From contig NZ_PDYY01000005.1 of NCBI RefSeq assembly GCF_002743255.1, positions 62,001 to 126,000 of the forward strand: a DNA stretch of 64,000 nt, in the 5' to 3' direction. This stretch comes from Sporosarcina sp. P2 (GTDB taxonomy: Bacteria; Bacillota; Bacilli; Bacillales_A; Planococcaceae). Shown here piece after piece: positions 1 to 7,870 of this stretch (positions are counted from its first letter, which is position 1; every line of letters begins with the position of its first letter). Both the position numbers and the translations under genes were made by a program. The notes below the pieces were generated by a model. That model made no database searches, had not been told where the DNA came from, and was given only the letters and a program-made list of their open reading frames with translations.

Positions 1-668
1 TGATAAAAATTGCACCATCTATTTTAGCCGCAGACTTTGCTAGACTTGGTGAAGAAGTGAAAGAAGTAGAAAAAGCAGGAGCTGAATTAATTCACATCGA
101 TGTAATGGACGGACATTTCGTACCGAATATCACGATGGGTCCCATTGTCGTCGAAGCGTTGCGACCATTGACGGAGTTACCGCTAGATGTCCATTTGATG
201 ATTGAAAATCCAGATGCTTATATCGAGGACTTTGCGGCGGCGGGTGCAGATTATATTACTGTACACGTAGAAGCATGTCCACACTTGCATAGAACACTCC
301 AATTAATTAAATCGACAGGTGCGAAACCAGGTGTAGTATTGAATCCTCATACACCGGTTGAGCAAATCATGCATGTCCTTGAAGATATTGATATGGTATT
401 GTTCATGACAGTCAATCCAGGTTTTGGTGGACAGTCGTTTATTCATTCCGTCTTACCAAAAGTGAAGCAACTCTCCGATATTATCAAAGAACGAAATCTT
501 TCTATTGAAATCGAGATTGATGGGGGTATCAACGAAGAAACAATCAAACCTTGTGTGGAAGCGGGTGCGACTATTTTTGTTGCAGGTTCAGCAATCTATG
601 GGAAAGAAGACCGGGCAAAAGCACTCCAAGCTATTAAATCAGCAGGTGAGAGTGTGATGGTGAAATGA
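1..668 (+). CDS. rpe: Ribulose-phosphate 3-epimerase (5' end cut by one base)
   Basis: Interconverts ribulose 5-phosphate and xylulose 5-phosphate in the pentose phosphate pathway (cytosol). The reading frame starts with ?TG at the very edge followed by IKIAPSILAADFA, the typical N-terminus of the family, so only the first base of the start codon is missing; the full protein would be 222 residues, the usual length. TIM-barrel metal and catalytic motifs are visible: HIDVMDGHFVPN near residue 32, DVHLMIENPD, MTVNPGFGGQ and EIDGGIN. The stop overlaps the thiN start (ATGA), as in other Bacillales where it follows rsgA. Identification is from sequence recall of the B. subtilis protein. Confidence 0.96.
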   Translation, partial: IKIAPSILAADFARLGEEVKEVEKAGAELIHIDVMDGHFVPNITMGPIVVEALRPLTELPLDVHLMIENPDAYIEDFAAAGADYITVHVEACPHLHRTLQLIKSTGAKPGVVLNPHTPVEQIMHVLEDIDMVLFMTVNPGFGGQSFIHSVLPKVKQLSDIIKERNLSIEIEIDGGINEETIKPCVEAGATIFVAGSAIYGKEDRAKALQAIKSAGESVMVK

Positions 669-1318
669 AATATGCTATCGTGTGTGCAGCAGGCCCTATA
701 GAGGAAGTGGTTGACTTAGCTGAATACGTTCAAGAAGATACTGTGTACATCGGTGTAGATCGCGGTGCTTTGTATTTATTGGAAAAAGGCATTCAGCCCA
801 ATGAAGCAGTTGGCGACTTCGATTCTGTGACGGAAGAACAGTTAAAACAAATCAACTCGAACGTAGAAATTGTCCATCGTGCGAATGAAGACAAAGATGA
901 GACAGACACAGAACTGGCTGTACAGCGAGCGCTTGCATATGAACCTGATTATATTATTTTGACCGGTGTGACGGGTGGTCGCTTGGATCACTTACAGTCT
1001 GCTTTGCATTTATTGTATCGCATGCAAGCGGAAAATCGTAAAGTGAAATTCAAGATACACAATACTACGAATGATATCCGTGTCATGCTTCCTGGCGTGA
1101 GACGTGTAAAGAAAGACACGCGCTATCCATACACTTCCTTTTTCTCGTTTGGCCCCGTCGTGACAGGGTTGACGTTGACAGGATTCAAATATGAAACGGT
1201 GAATGAACGATTAGAAATGGGGGTAACACGTTTTACAAGTAATGAAACAGTGGCGGATGTTTGTACTATCTCTTTCCGTGAAGGCATATGCTTAATGGTA
1301 AGGAGTTCAGATTCCTGA
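665..1318 (+). CDS. thiN: Thiamine pyrophosphokinase
   Basis: Transfers pyrophosphate from ATP to thiamine to make thiamine diphosphate. The 217-residue protein has the family signatures: DRGALYLLEKG, the acidic AVGDFDSV loop near residue 50, DKDETDTELA near residue 78 and TGGRLDH near residue 102, followed by the C-terminal beta-rich thiamine-binding half. It starts at an ATG that overlaps the rpe stop by four bases, so the two are translationally coupled. Equivalent to B. subtilis YloS/ThiN, which sits in the same place. The next gene, spoVM, starts 15 bases after the stop, leaving no room for an intergenic promoter. Confidence 0.94.
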   Translation: MKYAIVCAAGPIEEVVDLAEYVQEDTVYIGVDRGALYLLEKGIQPNEAVGDFDSVTEEQLKQINSNVEIVHRANEDKDETDTELAVQRALAYEPDYIILTGVTGGRLDHLQSALHLLYRMQAENRKVKFKIHNTTNDIRVMLPGVRRVKKDTRYPYTSFFSFGPVVTGLTLTGFKYETVNERLEMGVTRFTSNETVADVCTISFREGICLMVRSSDS

Positions 1319-1333
1319 AAGGAGTTGGGGGAT

Positions 1334-1495
1334 TTGCGAGTATACACATTCACGCTTCCGAAGTTTGTCAGTAACATTGTAAGAAAGTGCGCAGTAGCTT
1401 TCCAAAAGGACAGCCGTACAAAAACAACCGTTGCTGCCAATCCAAAAGCCACCAAGACAAAAAAACGCAAAAAAGAAAAATCACAAAGCGCCTAA
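1334..1495 (+). CDS. spoVM: SpoVM-like spore coat/cortex morphogenesis peptide with a long C-terminal tail
   Basis: Reads 53 codons from a TTG start preceded by AAAGGAG with good spacing. Residues 1-26 (MRVYTFTLPKFV... to AFQKD) align without gaps with the 26-residue SpoVM of B. subtilis, including Pro9 and the closing KD. That peptide is an amphipathic helix that binds the convex forespore membrane and anchors SpoIVA. Here the frame continues for 27 more residues, rich in Lys and Thr, before a TAA that lies inside the left arm of a terminator hairpin. Position between thiN and a convergent rpmB is the same as in B. subtilis. The N-terminal half is a confident match; whether the tail is made or kept is unknown. 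The gene is too short for routine gene calling. Confidence 0.82.
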   Translation: MRVYTFTLPKFVSNIVRKCAVAFQKDSRTKTTVAANPKATKTKKRKKEKSQSA

Positions 1496-1522
1496 GAAGG
1501 TGCTTTGTGTTTTTTCTTTTTT
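1482..1522 (+). terminator. Rho-independent terminator of thiN-spoVM
   Basis: Eleven-base stem CACAAAGCGCC / GGTGCTTTGTG (one G-T pair) with a six-base loop, followed by a long T-rich tract. The left arm includes the last codons and part of the stop codon context of spoVM. Confidence 0.9.
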
Positions 1523-1530
1523 AGGGAAGC

Positions 1531-1587
1531 AAAAAAGCGCCTTGATGGTAATTCCTCCAACATCTGTCGAGGCTACCCAGGCGCTTT
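1531..1587 (-). terminator. Terminator of rpmB with a nested, branched hairpin
   Basis: On the reverse strand, AAAGCGCC (1587-1580) pairs with GGCGCTTTTTT (1541-1531), giving a stem that runs directly into a T tract. The 38-base interior is not a simple loop: GGTA/TACC (1547-1550 with 1574-1577) and CCTC/GAGG (1554-1557 with 1569-1572) form a second helix with asymmetric internal loops. Works as a terminator by its form; the internal structure is unusual for one. Confidence 0.75.
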
Positions 1588-1600
1588 CAGCTTTAGATTA

Positions 1601-1789
1601 TTATACTCGTTGTACTTTGCCTGATTTCAAAGCTCTTGCAGATACCCAAACGCGTTTAGGTTTGCCATCGATTAGGATTCTAACTTTTTGAAGGTTAGCG
1701 CCCCAAGTGCGCTTGCTAGAGTTCAAAGCGTGTGAACGAGTGTTTCCAGAACGAGCTTTACGTCCAGTAATAACACATTGTTTAGCCAT
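1601..1789 (-). CDS. rpmB: 50S ribosomal protein L28
   Basis: Structural protein of the large ribosomal subunit. The 62-residue sequence begins [20 protein letters not shown], which is the family signature, and ends GKVQRV. It is the only clear gene on the reverse strand of the window and converges with spoVM, as in B. subtilis. A strong ribosome binding site (GAGGAGGAA) precedes the ATG. Of the two L28 forms (with and without zinc-binding cysteines), only one cysteine is present (Cys5), so this is the zinc-free type. Its transcript ends at the branched terminator at 1531-1587. Confidence 0.97.
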   Translation of the reverse strand: MAKQCVITGRKARSGNTRSHALNSSKRTWGANLQKVRILIDGKPKRVWVSARALKSGKVQRV

Positions 1790-1842
1790 TTTAGTTCCTC
1801 CTCGTGAATTTATTTAGCGATTCACGTTACAATTCGCATACC

Positions 1843-1871
1843 ATAGTACTTTATCATAAGCTTCGTATCGA
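1843..1871 (-). promoter_or_regulatory. Candidate SigA promoter of rpmB
   Basis: On the reverse strand, TCGATA (1871-1866) and TACTAT (1848-1843) are 17 bases apart, about 55 bases upstream of the rpmB start. The -35 match is weak; position and spacing are the main support. Confidence 0.35.
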
Positions 1872-1937
1872 TGCAACAATTTTTTTTGATACTTTCAAGG
1901 TTTTTTCCTTTACACTATATTTTAACGGTTTCAATAC

Positions 1938-1965
1938 TTTCATTCCTGATGAATTCCCGTATAAT
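1938..1965 (+). promoter_or_regulatory. Candidate SigA promoter of yloU-fakA
   Basis: A perfect -10 TATAAT at 1960-1965 with TTTCAT at 1938-1943, 16 bases upstream. It lies 38 bases before the yloU start codon. Confidence 0.5.
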
Positions 1966-2003
1966 GTACGTATGATGTGTCTAGAGATGGGAGGAGAAGA
2001 GGA

Positions 2004-2366
2004 ATGTCAATCGAACTGAGAAATGAGCATGGTACGATAGATATTACAAATGATGTAATTGCGCAAGTGGTCGGAGAGGCTGCGGTCGAGTGTTATGGAA
2101 TTGTGGGGATGGCTTCTCAGCACCAAATTCGCGATGGGCTTACAGAAATTCTTCGCAAAGAAAACTATTCTCGTGGCGTAATTGTTCGTAACGAGGGAGA
2201 TGCATTCCATATCGATATCTACGTCATCATGAGCTATGGCACGAAAATTACTGAAGTGGCCTATCAAGTACAATCAAAAGTGCAATATATAGTGAAAACC
2301 ACGTTAGGTTTATCAGTAAGTTCAATAAATATTTTTGTTCAGGGAGTTCGTGTAACGAACGTGTAA
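2004..2366 (+). CDS. yloU: Asp23/Gls24 family envelope stress protein
   Basis: Small (120-residue) Asp23/Gls24 (DUF322) family protein. Members of this family are found near the cell envelope and are linked to envelope stress; the molecular role is not settled. The family core is visible: ITNDVIAQVVGEAAVECYGIVGM near the N-terminus and a C-terminal half with YGTKITEVAYQVQSKVQ. ATG 2004 is chosen because GGAGGAGAAGAGG sits just upstream; the frame is open further upstream but without a site. It is followed 18 bases later by fakA, a pairing conserved throughout Bacillales. Confidence 0.9.
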   Translation: MSIELRNEHGTIDITNDVIAQVVGEAAVECYGIVGMASQHQIRDGLTEILRKENYSRGVIVRNEGDAFHIDIYVIMSYGTKITEVAYQVQSKVQYIVKTTLGLSVSSINIFVQGVRVTNV

Positions 2367-2384
2367 AAGGAGGCCTTTAAGTCA

Positions 2385-4040
2385 ATGACTTCAATCAATG
2401 GATTGCAATTTGCGAAGATGGTAGAAATGGGTGCGCATCATCTTCATCAAAATGCAGATTATGTGGATTCTTTAAATGTATTCCCGGTGCCAGATGGTGA
2501 TACGGGAACGAATATGAATTTATCCATGACATCCGGTGCGAAAGAAACAGAAAGAAATGCGCAACAACATATTGGCTTGACGGCACAGGCATTTTCAAAA
2601 GGATTGCTAATGGGTGCCCGTGGGAATTCTGGAGTGATTTTATCCCAGCTATTTAGAGGATTCAGCAAGCAAATTGAGAATGAAGCAGAAGTAAATGTAA
2701 AACAATTTGCGGAAGCACTTAAATATGGTGTAGATACAGCTTATAAAGCTGTTATGAAACCTGTAGAAGGAACCATTTTGACAGTCGCTAAGGATGCAGC
2801 CAATGCAGCTGTTGAGCATATAGAAGAAACAGCGGATTTAACAGCGTTACTAGAAATTATTGTAGAAGAGGCCAAGGAATCGCTGAAACGGACGCCTGAT
2901 CTATTGCCGGTTCTAAAAGAAGTAGGAGTAGTAGACAGTGGTGGACAAGGTCTCGTATATGTATATGAAGGATTTTTGGCATGCCTAAAAGGTGAGGACT
3001 TACCTGAGAAGGTGGTTATGCACTCAATGGATGACCTAGTGATGAATGAGCATCACCGCAGTATACAAGGCTTCATGAACTCAGAAGACATCGAGTTCGG
3101 CTACTGTACGGAATTCATGGTCAAATTGGATTCGGGTAAGTTGCTTGACAAACCATTTGACGAGGCAACATTCCGTCAAGACTTAAGCGAACTAGGTGAC
3201 TCACTGCTCGTCATTTCAGATGATGAAGTAGTAAAAGTACATATTCACACTGAAGAACCTGGAGATGCTTTATCTTATGGACAGAAATATGGTTCATTGA
3301 CGAAGATGAAGATCGATAATATGCGTGAGCAACACAGTGATATTATGAATCGGGATGAAGCGTCCACAGCAAAGCCGGTTCAGCATAAATACGCAATTGT
3401 AACGGTTTCGATGGGTGAAGGTATCGCAGAACTACTGAAAAGTATCGGGGCATCTGCCGTGATTGAAGGCGGTCAGACGATGAATCCATCTACGGAAGAT
3501 ATCGTCAAAGCGATTCAGGAAATCGGTGCGGAACGCGTATTGATCTTGCCAAATAATAAAAACATCATTATGGCGGCTGAGCAAGCGGCTGAAGTGTTGG
3601 AAATTGAAGCGGCAGTTGTGGCAACGAAATCCGTTCCGGAAGGTTTAGCGGCTATTTTGGCATTTAACCCCGAAGCGACAGTCGAGAAGAACGCGAAAGC
3701 AATGTTACAAGCGGCTTCTACTATTAAAACTGGTCAGGTCACTTATGCTGTTCGTGACACATCGATTGATGGTGTAACGATTCATAAAGATGACTTCATG
3801 GGAATCGCACAAGGGAAAATCACTAGCTCTAATTCTTCTTTAGAGGATGTAACGAAGAACCTCATTTCTTCCATGATCGATGAAGAAGATGAGATTGTCA
3901 CGATTATTTATGGTGAAGATGTGACACATGAAGAAGCAGAAATGATCAGTAGCTATATCGAAGAACAATTCGAGCATGTGGATATAGAAGTGTACGCTGG
4001 AAAACAGCCGCTCTATCCATATATTATCTCTGTTGAATAA
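2385..4040 (+). CDS. fakA: Fatty acid kinase subunit FakA (DAK phosphatase/kinase family)
   Basis: ATP-binding subunit that phosphorylates fatty acids presented by FakB, allowing exogenous fatty acids to enter phospholipid synthesis. The 551-residue protein (YloV in B. subtilis) has the DhaL nucleotide domain at residues 1-200, with the magnesium/ATP motif PVPDGDTGTNMN near residue 34 and GARGNSGVILSQ near residue 79, then a middle domain and a C-terminal DegV-like domain. The start has AAAGGAGG upstream. In B. subtilis sdaAB and sdaAA follow this gene; here it ends in a terminator and recG follows directly. Confidence 0.92.
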   Translation: MTSINGLQFAKMVEMGAHHLHQNADYVDSLNVFPVPDGDTGTNMNLSMTSGAKETERNAQQHIGLTAQAFSKGLLMGARGNSGVILSQLFRGFSKQIENEAEVNVKQFAEALKYGVDTAYKAVMKPVEGTILTVAKDAANAAVEHIEETADLTALLEIIVEEAKESLKRTPDLLPVLKEVGVVDSGGQGLVYVYEGFLACLKGEDLPEKVVMHSMDDLVMNEHHRSIQGFMNSEDIEFGYCTEFMVKLDSGKLLDKPFDEATFRQDLSELGDSLLVISDDEVVKVHIHTEEPGDALSYGQKYGSLTKMKIDNMREQHSDIMNRDEASTAKPVQHKYAIVTVSMGEGIAELLKSIGASAVIEGGQTMNPSTEDIVKAIQEIGAERVLILPNNKNIIMAAEQAAEVLEIEAAVVATKSVPEGLAAILAFNPEATVEKNAKAMLQAASTIKTGQVTYAVRDTSIDGVTIHKDDFMGIAQGKITSSNSSLEDVTKNLISSMIDEEDEIVTIIYGEDVTHEEAEMISSYIEEQFEHVDIEVYAGKQPLYPYIISVE

Positions 4041-4047
4041 ATACATT

Positions 4048-4080
4048 ACGTTGTCCTGTAAGTGGGGGCAACGTTTTTAT
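4048..4080 (+). terminator. Terminator of yloU-fakA
   Basis: ACGTTGTCC pairs with GGGGCAACGT (one wobble) around a short loop and is followed by TTTTTATTAT. It separates fakA from recG. Confidence 0.85.
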
Positions 4081-4104
4081 TATCCTGTCTTTTCATGGTA
4101 AACT
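4076..4104 (+). promoter_or_regulatory. Candidate extended -10 promoter of recG
   Basis: TAAACT at 4099-4104 preceded by TGG (extended -10), with TTTATT 17 bases upstream at 4076-4081, which is inside the T tract of the preceding terminator. Weak but suitably placed, 55 bases before the GTG start. Confidence 0.35.
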
Positions 4105-4158
4105 AAAAAAGAGGAACATTCGTTTTCCAACAAGGTATGGAAAGGAGGTAATTTTCAC

Positions 4159-6198
4159 GTGGAGAACATCTTTAAAAACAGTGTAGGTACAGTAAAAGGA
4201 ATAGGCAAAACGACAACTGAACAATTCGGAAAGCTGGGAATTCTGACGATTGAAGATTTGTTATATACTTTCCCATATCGCCATGAAGATTTTCGTATGA
4301 CAGATTTGACTGAAACACCGCATGGCGAGCGTGTCACAGTGGAAGGTCGGGTAGAGTCCGAACCGACAGTATTTTATTCCGGGAAAAATCGCTCCAGAAT
4401 GCAAGTCCGTTTATTGGTCGGCCATCATTTGGTGAAAGCTGTTTTTTTTAATCAACATTATTTAAAAGATCGTCTGCCCACAGGAATGCAAATAAATGTT
4501 ACCGGTGCATGGGACCGTGGTCGTCAGACGATTACGGTGAATCGTTTACATGCCGGTGAGCAGACTGATTTTGAGCCGGTTTATAGTTTGAAGGGAATTA
4601 TGCATCAAAAAACGTTTCGTCGTTATATGCGTACAGTCATAGACTTAACTGCCAAAGATATAGAAGAGACACTACCGCGTGAGATGCTGGATGTATACAA
4701 GCTACCTTCTATAGCTGAAGCATTGGAGATGGTCCACTTCCCAACTAAAGCTGAAGACGTTAAGCATGCCCGGAGACGTTTTGTTTATGAAGAATTATTG
4801 CTGTTTCAATTGAAAATCCAAGGAATGAAAAAGTTGCGCAAAGAACAGGAAAAAGGACTCGTCATTCAATATGATTTGAATTTATTGAAGAAGTTCATTA
4901 GTACATTGCCATTCGAATTAACAAATGCGCAAAAACGTGTGGTGAATGAATTATGTGCAGAGCTGAAATCACCACTCCGTATGAATCGTTTACTGCAAGG
5001 GGATGTGGGGTCAGGTAAGACAGCTGTCGCAGCCATAGCGCTATATGCAGCGGTTACTGCAGGATTCCAGGGCGCATTGATGGCACCGACGGAAATATTG
5101 GCTGAACAACACGCTGAATTATTAGCCAACTGGTTCGAACCATTCGGTGTGACTGTTGCTTTTCTTGCTGGATCTACAAAAGCGAAAGCAAGAAAAGAGT
5201 TGTTGGAACGCTTGGAAGCCGGGGATATTGACTTGCTAATCGGAACGCATGCACTCATCCAACCTGAAGTGCAGTTTCATAAACTAGGCTTTGTTGTGAC
5301 GGATGAACAACACCGTTTCGGAGTGCAACAACGTCGTGTTTTGCGAGATAAGGGCTTAAACCCCGATGTACTATTCATGACAGCGACTCCTATTCCGAGA
5401 ACATTAGCGATTACGGTATTTGGTGAAATGGACGTTTCGATCTTAGATGAACTACCGGCAGGACGAAAAGAAATCGAAACACATTGGTTGAAAGAAGACT
5501 CCTTACTACCTGTGTTACAGAAAATGGAGAAAGAGTTACGTGCAGGAAGGCAGGCGTATGTCATTTGTCCTTTGATCGAGGAATCTGATAAATTGGATGT
5601 CCAAAACGCAGTCGAAGTACATGCCGAATTGAGTAATTATTTTGGTGGACGCTATAATGTGGGTTTGATGCACGGTCGATTACCTCCAGCCGAAAAGGAT
5701 CAGGTCATGAGGGAATTCAGTGAAGGACAGTTAAATATCCTTGTTTCCACGACAGTAGTAGAGGTAGGTGTCAATGTGCCGAACGCAACTTTCATGCTGA
5801 TTTATGATGCAACAAGATTCGGTCTGGCTCAGTTACACCAATTAAGGGGACGTGTAGGGCGAGGATCAGATCAGTCGTATTGCGTATTGCTCGCTAATCC
5901 GTCAACAGAAGAAGGAAAGATGCGCATGCAATCGATGACGGAAACGAACGACGGATTTATTTTAGCTGAAAAAGATTTGGAGCTACGCGGGGCAGGAGAT
6001 ATTTTTGGCAAGAAACAGAGTGGAATGCCAGAGTTTAAAATGGCTGACTTGGTCCATGATTTCAAGGCACTCTCAATAGCGCGTGATGATGCGGAACGCT
6101 TGTTGAATTCGGATGCGTTTTGGACAAATGACGAGTACGCAACGTTACGCGGACGTCTTGAGCAATCGGGTGCACTCACTGATAAGCGGATAGACTGA
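4159..6198 (+). CDS. recG: ATP-dependent DNA helicase RecG
   Basis: Double-strand DNA translocase that reverses stalled replication forks and processes Holliday junctions. The 679-residue protein has the N-terminal wedge/OB domain (residues 1-150), then the two helicase domains: Walker A GDVGSGKT near 281, the DEQHRFGVQQR box near 382, TATPIPRTLA near 408, and motif VI QLRGRVGRG. GTG start with AAAGGAGGT seven bases upstream. Standard length and motif set, so the enzyme looks intact. It stands alone between a terminator and the FapR-controlled operon. Confidence 0.96.
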   Translation: MENIFKNSVGTVKGIGKTTTEQFGKLGILTIEDLLYTFPYRHEDFRMTDLTETPHGERVTVEGRVESEPTVFYSGKNRSRMQVRLLVGHHLVKAVFFNQHYLKDRLPTGMQINVTGAWDRGRQTITVNRLHAGEQTDFEPVYSLKGIMHQKTFRRYMRTVIDLTAKDIEETLPREMLDVYKLPSIAEALEMVHFPTKAEDVKHARRRFVYEELLLFQLKIQGMKKLRKEQEKGLVIQYDLNLLKKFISTLPFELTNAQKRVVNELCAELKSPLRMNRLLQGDVGSGKTAVAAIALYAAVTAGFQGALMAPTEILAEQHAELLANWFEPFGVTVAFLAGSTKAKARKELLERLEAGDIDLLIGTHALIQPEVQFHKLGFVVTDEQHRFGVQQRRVLRDKGLNPDVLFMTATPIPRTLAITVFGEMDVSILDELPAGRKEIETHWLKEDSLLPVLQKMEKELRAGRQAYVICPLIEESDKLDVQNAVEVHAELSNYFGGRYNVGLMHGRLPPAEKDQVMREFSEGQLNILVSTTVVEVGVNVPNATFMLIYDATRFGLAQLHQLRGRVGRGSDQSYCVLLANPSTEEGKMRMQSMTETNDGFILAEKDLELRGAGDIFGKKQSGMPEFKMADLVHDFKALSIARDDAERLLNSDAFWTNDEYATLRGRLEQSGALTDKRID

Positions 6199-6229
6199 TA
6201 GATGTGAACGTAGTATATTCGATAACCTC

Positions 6230-6258
6230 TTGCAATCTCATTTACCTCTTTATATACT
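6230..6258 (+). promoter_or_regulatory. SigA promoter of the fapR-plsX-fabD-fabG operon
   Basis: TTGCAA (6230-6235) and TATACT (6253-6258) are exactly 17 bases apart, 41 bases upstream of the fapR start. The FapR-type palindrome begins at the -10 element. Confidence 0.75.
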
Positions 6259-6274
6259 TAGTATTAATACCAAG
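6257..6274 (+). promoter_or_regulatory. FapR operator
   Basis: An 18-base inverted repeat CTTAGTATTAATACCAAG with one mismatched pair. It matches the known FapR box form (TTAGTA... paired with ...TACTAA) and overlaps the -10/+1 region of the promoter. In B. subtilis FapR binds such a site in front of its own gene and is released by malonyl-CoA, so autoregulation is expected here too. Confidence 0.8.
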
Positions 6275-6298
6275 TGCTAATCTAAAGGGGTGTAGTAA

Positions 6299-6871
6299 TT
6301 GAGAGTTCCTAAACAGGAGAGGCAACAATTACTCGTAACGCTGCTTGAAGAAGATCCATTCCTGACAGATGAAGACATTGCCAGGCATTTTTCTGTGAGC
6401 ATCCAAACCGTGCGGCTGGATCGGCTAGAATGTCGTATTCCGGAATTGCGAGAGCGATTGAAATCCGTAGCGTCGCAACAAATGTTAGGTACAGTGAAGT
6501 CCATGCAAGCTGAAGAAATTTTTGGAGAAATTATTGATGCGGAATTGGATAATAAAGCCATTTCAATTTTTGATGTAAAAGAAGTGCATGTGTTTAAACG
6601 AAATGGTATTGCCAGAGGTCATCATTTATTTGCACAGGCGAATTCATTAGCTGTAGCAGTCTTGGATGATGACTTGGCATTGACGGTTCGTTCCTCACTG
6701 CACTTCCAAAAGCCAGTTAGAGCCGGTGATCGCGTAGTGTGCCGTGCTACTGTGCGCAAGGAAACCTTGAAAAATAAAAGTACGGTCGTCGACGTCCTGT
6801 CGACAGTAGAAAGTGAGCCTGTTTTCTCGGGAGAGTTTCAGATGTATCGTACAACAAAAAAAGGCGGGTAA
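6299..6871 (+). CDS. fapR: Fatty acid and phospholipid biosynthesis repressor FapR
   Basis: Transcriptional repressor of fatty acid and phospholipid synthesis genes, relieved by malonyl-CoA. The 190-residue protein has an N-terminal DeoR-like helix-turn-helix (TDEDIARHFSVSIQTVRLDR, residues 23-42), a linker helix, and a C-terminal hot-dog domain that holds the ligand site (IARGHHLFAQANSLAVAV, about residues 102-119). It starts at TTG with AAAGGGG upstream and aligns with the B. subtilis protein from its first residues. It heads an operon with plsX, fabD and fabG and has its own operator, so negative autoregulation is likely. Confidence 0.95.
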   Translation: MRVPKQERQQLLVTLLEEDPFLTDEDIARHFSVSIQTVRLDRLECRIPELRERLKSVASQQMLGTVKSMQAEEIFGEIIDAELDNKAISIFDVKEVHVFKRNGIARGHHLFAQANSLAVAVLDDDLALTVRSSLHFQKPVRAGDRVVCRATVRKETLKNKSTVVDVLSTVESEPVFSGEFQMYRTTKKGG

Positions 6872-6877
6872 TTACAT

Positions 6878-7870
6878 ATGATTATTGCAGTAGACGCAAT
6901 GGGTGGAGACAATGCACCCGGGGAGATTGTGAAGGGTGTATTACAGAGTCTTCATGCATTTGATGACATTAGGATACATATATTTGGTGATGAGCAAAAA
7001 ATGGCACCATTTCTCGAAACACATCCACGCCTTCAAGTAGTACACTGCTCCGAAGTCATTGAACCTGATGATGAGCCTGTGCGTGCAATTCGAAAGAAAA
7101 AAGATGCTTCCATGGTCCGTATGGCGCAAGCCGTAAAAGATGGAGAAGCGCAGGCATGTGTGTCAGCCGGTAATACAGGTGCTCTCATGTCGGCGGGACT
7201 CTTTATCGTAGGTCGCTTGGAAGGGATTCAAAGACCAGCACTAGCACCGACTTTACCGACGATTGACGGCAGCGGCTTCGTGTTGTTGGATGCTGGAGCG
7301 AATTCAGATAGTAAACCTTCGCAGTTGGCGCAGTTTGCCGTCATGGGTAGTATCTACGCGGAGAAAGTGCGCGGAATTGATAAGCCGCGTGTAGGATTAT
7401 TAAATATCGGAACAGAAGCTGGAAAAGGGAATGAGCTTACAAAATATGCCTATGAAGAGTTACAAGCTGCACCCATAAACTTTATCGGCAATGTGGAGTC
7501 GCGTGATTTATTGAATGGCGTGGCAGATGTTGTGGTCACAGATGGCTTTACGGGTAATATGGTGTTGAAAACTATTGAAGGTACTGCAATGAATGTGTTT
7601 TCCATGATCAAAGAAGTGTTCATGTCTTCGTTAAAAACTAAGCTTGCGGCTGGATTAGTGAAAGATGATCTAAAGGTTTTAAAAAATAAGATGGATTACT
7701 CGGAGTATGGTGGAGCAGGTTTATTTGGTTTGAACCATCCTGTCATCAAAGCGCATGGTTCGTCGAATGCCAATGCATTTTTTAATGCAGTTCGCCAAGC
7801 GAGAACCATGGTACAATACGAAGTATGCGAAACAATGAAAAAAACAATCGGAGAGGAAGAGGAATCTTGA
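6878..7870 (+). CDS. plsX: Phosphate acyltransferase PlsX
   Basis: Makes acyl-phosphate from acyl-ACP, the first step of phosphatidic acid synthesis, feeding PlsY; a peripheral membrane enzyme. The 330-residue sequence opens with [15 protein letters not shown] (Rossmann-like phosphate site) and has [12 protein letters not shown] near residue 95, DAGAN(S)[15 protein letters not shown] and [11 protein letters not shown], all family hallmarks. The ATG follows the fapR stop by six bases. Its stop overlaps the TTG start of fabD, so translation of the two is coupled. Confidence 0.96.
   Translation: MIIAVDAMGGDNAPGEIVKGVLQSLHAFDDIRIHIFGDEQKMAPFLETHPRLQVVHCSEVIEPDDEPVRAIRKKKDASMVRMAQAVKDGEAQACVSAGNTGALMSAGLFIVGRLEGIQRPALAPTLPTIDGSGFVLLDAGANSDSKPSQLAQFAVMGSIYAEKVRGIDKPRVGLLNIGTEAGKGNELTKYAYEELQAAPINFIGNVESRDLLNGVADVVVTDGFTGNMVLKTIEGTAMNVFSMIKEVFMSSLKTKLAAGLVKDDLKVLKNKMDYSEYGGAGLFGLNHPVIKAHGSSNANAFFNAVRQARTMVQYEVCETMKKTIGEEEES

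Noticed and set aside
1431-1691. 86-residue plus-strand open frame over the spoVM tail and rpmB
   Set aside because: It runs through two terminators and antisense to rpmB, with no ribosome binding site.
1804-2019. 71-residue open frame before yloU
   Set aside because: AT-rich promoter region, no similarity, no ribosome binding site.
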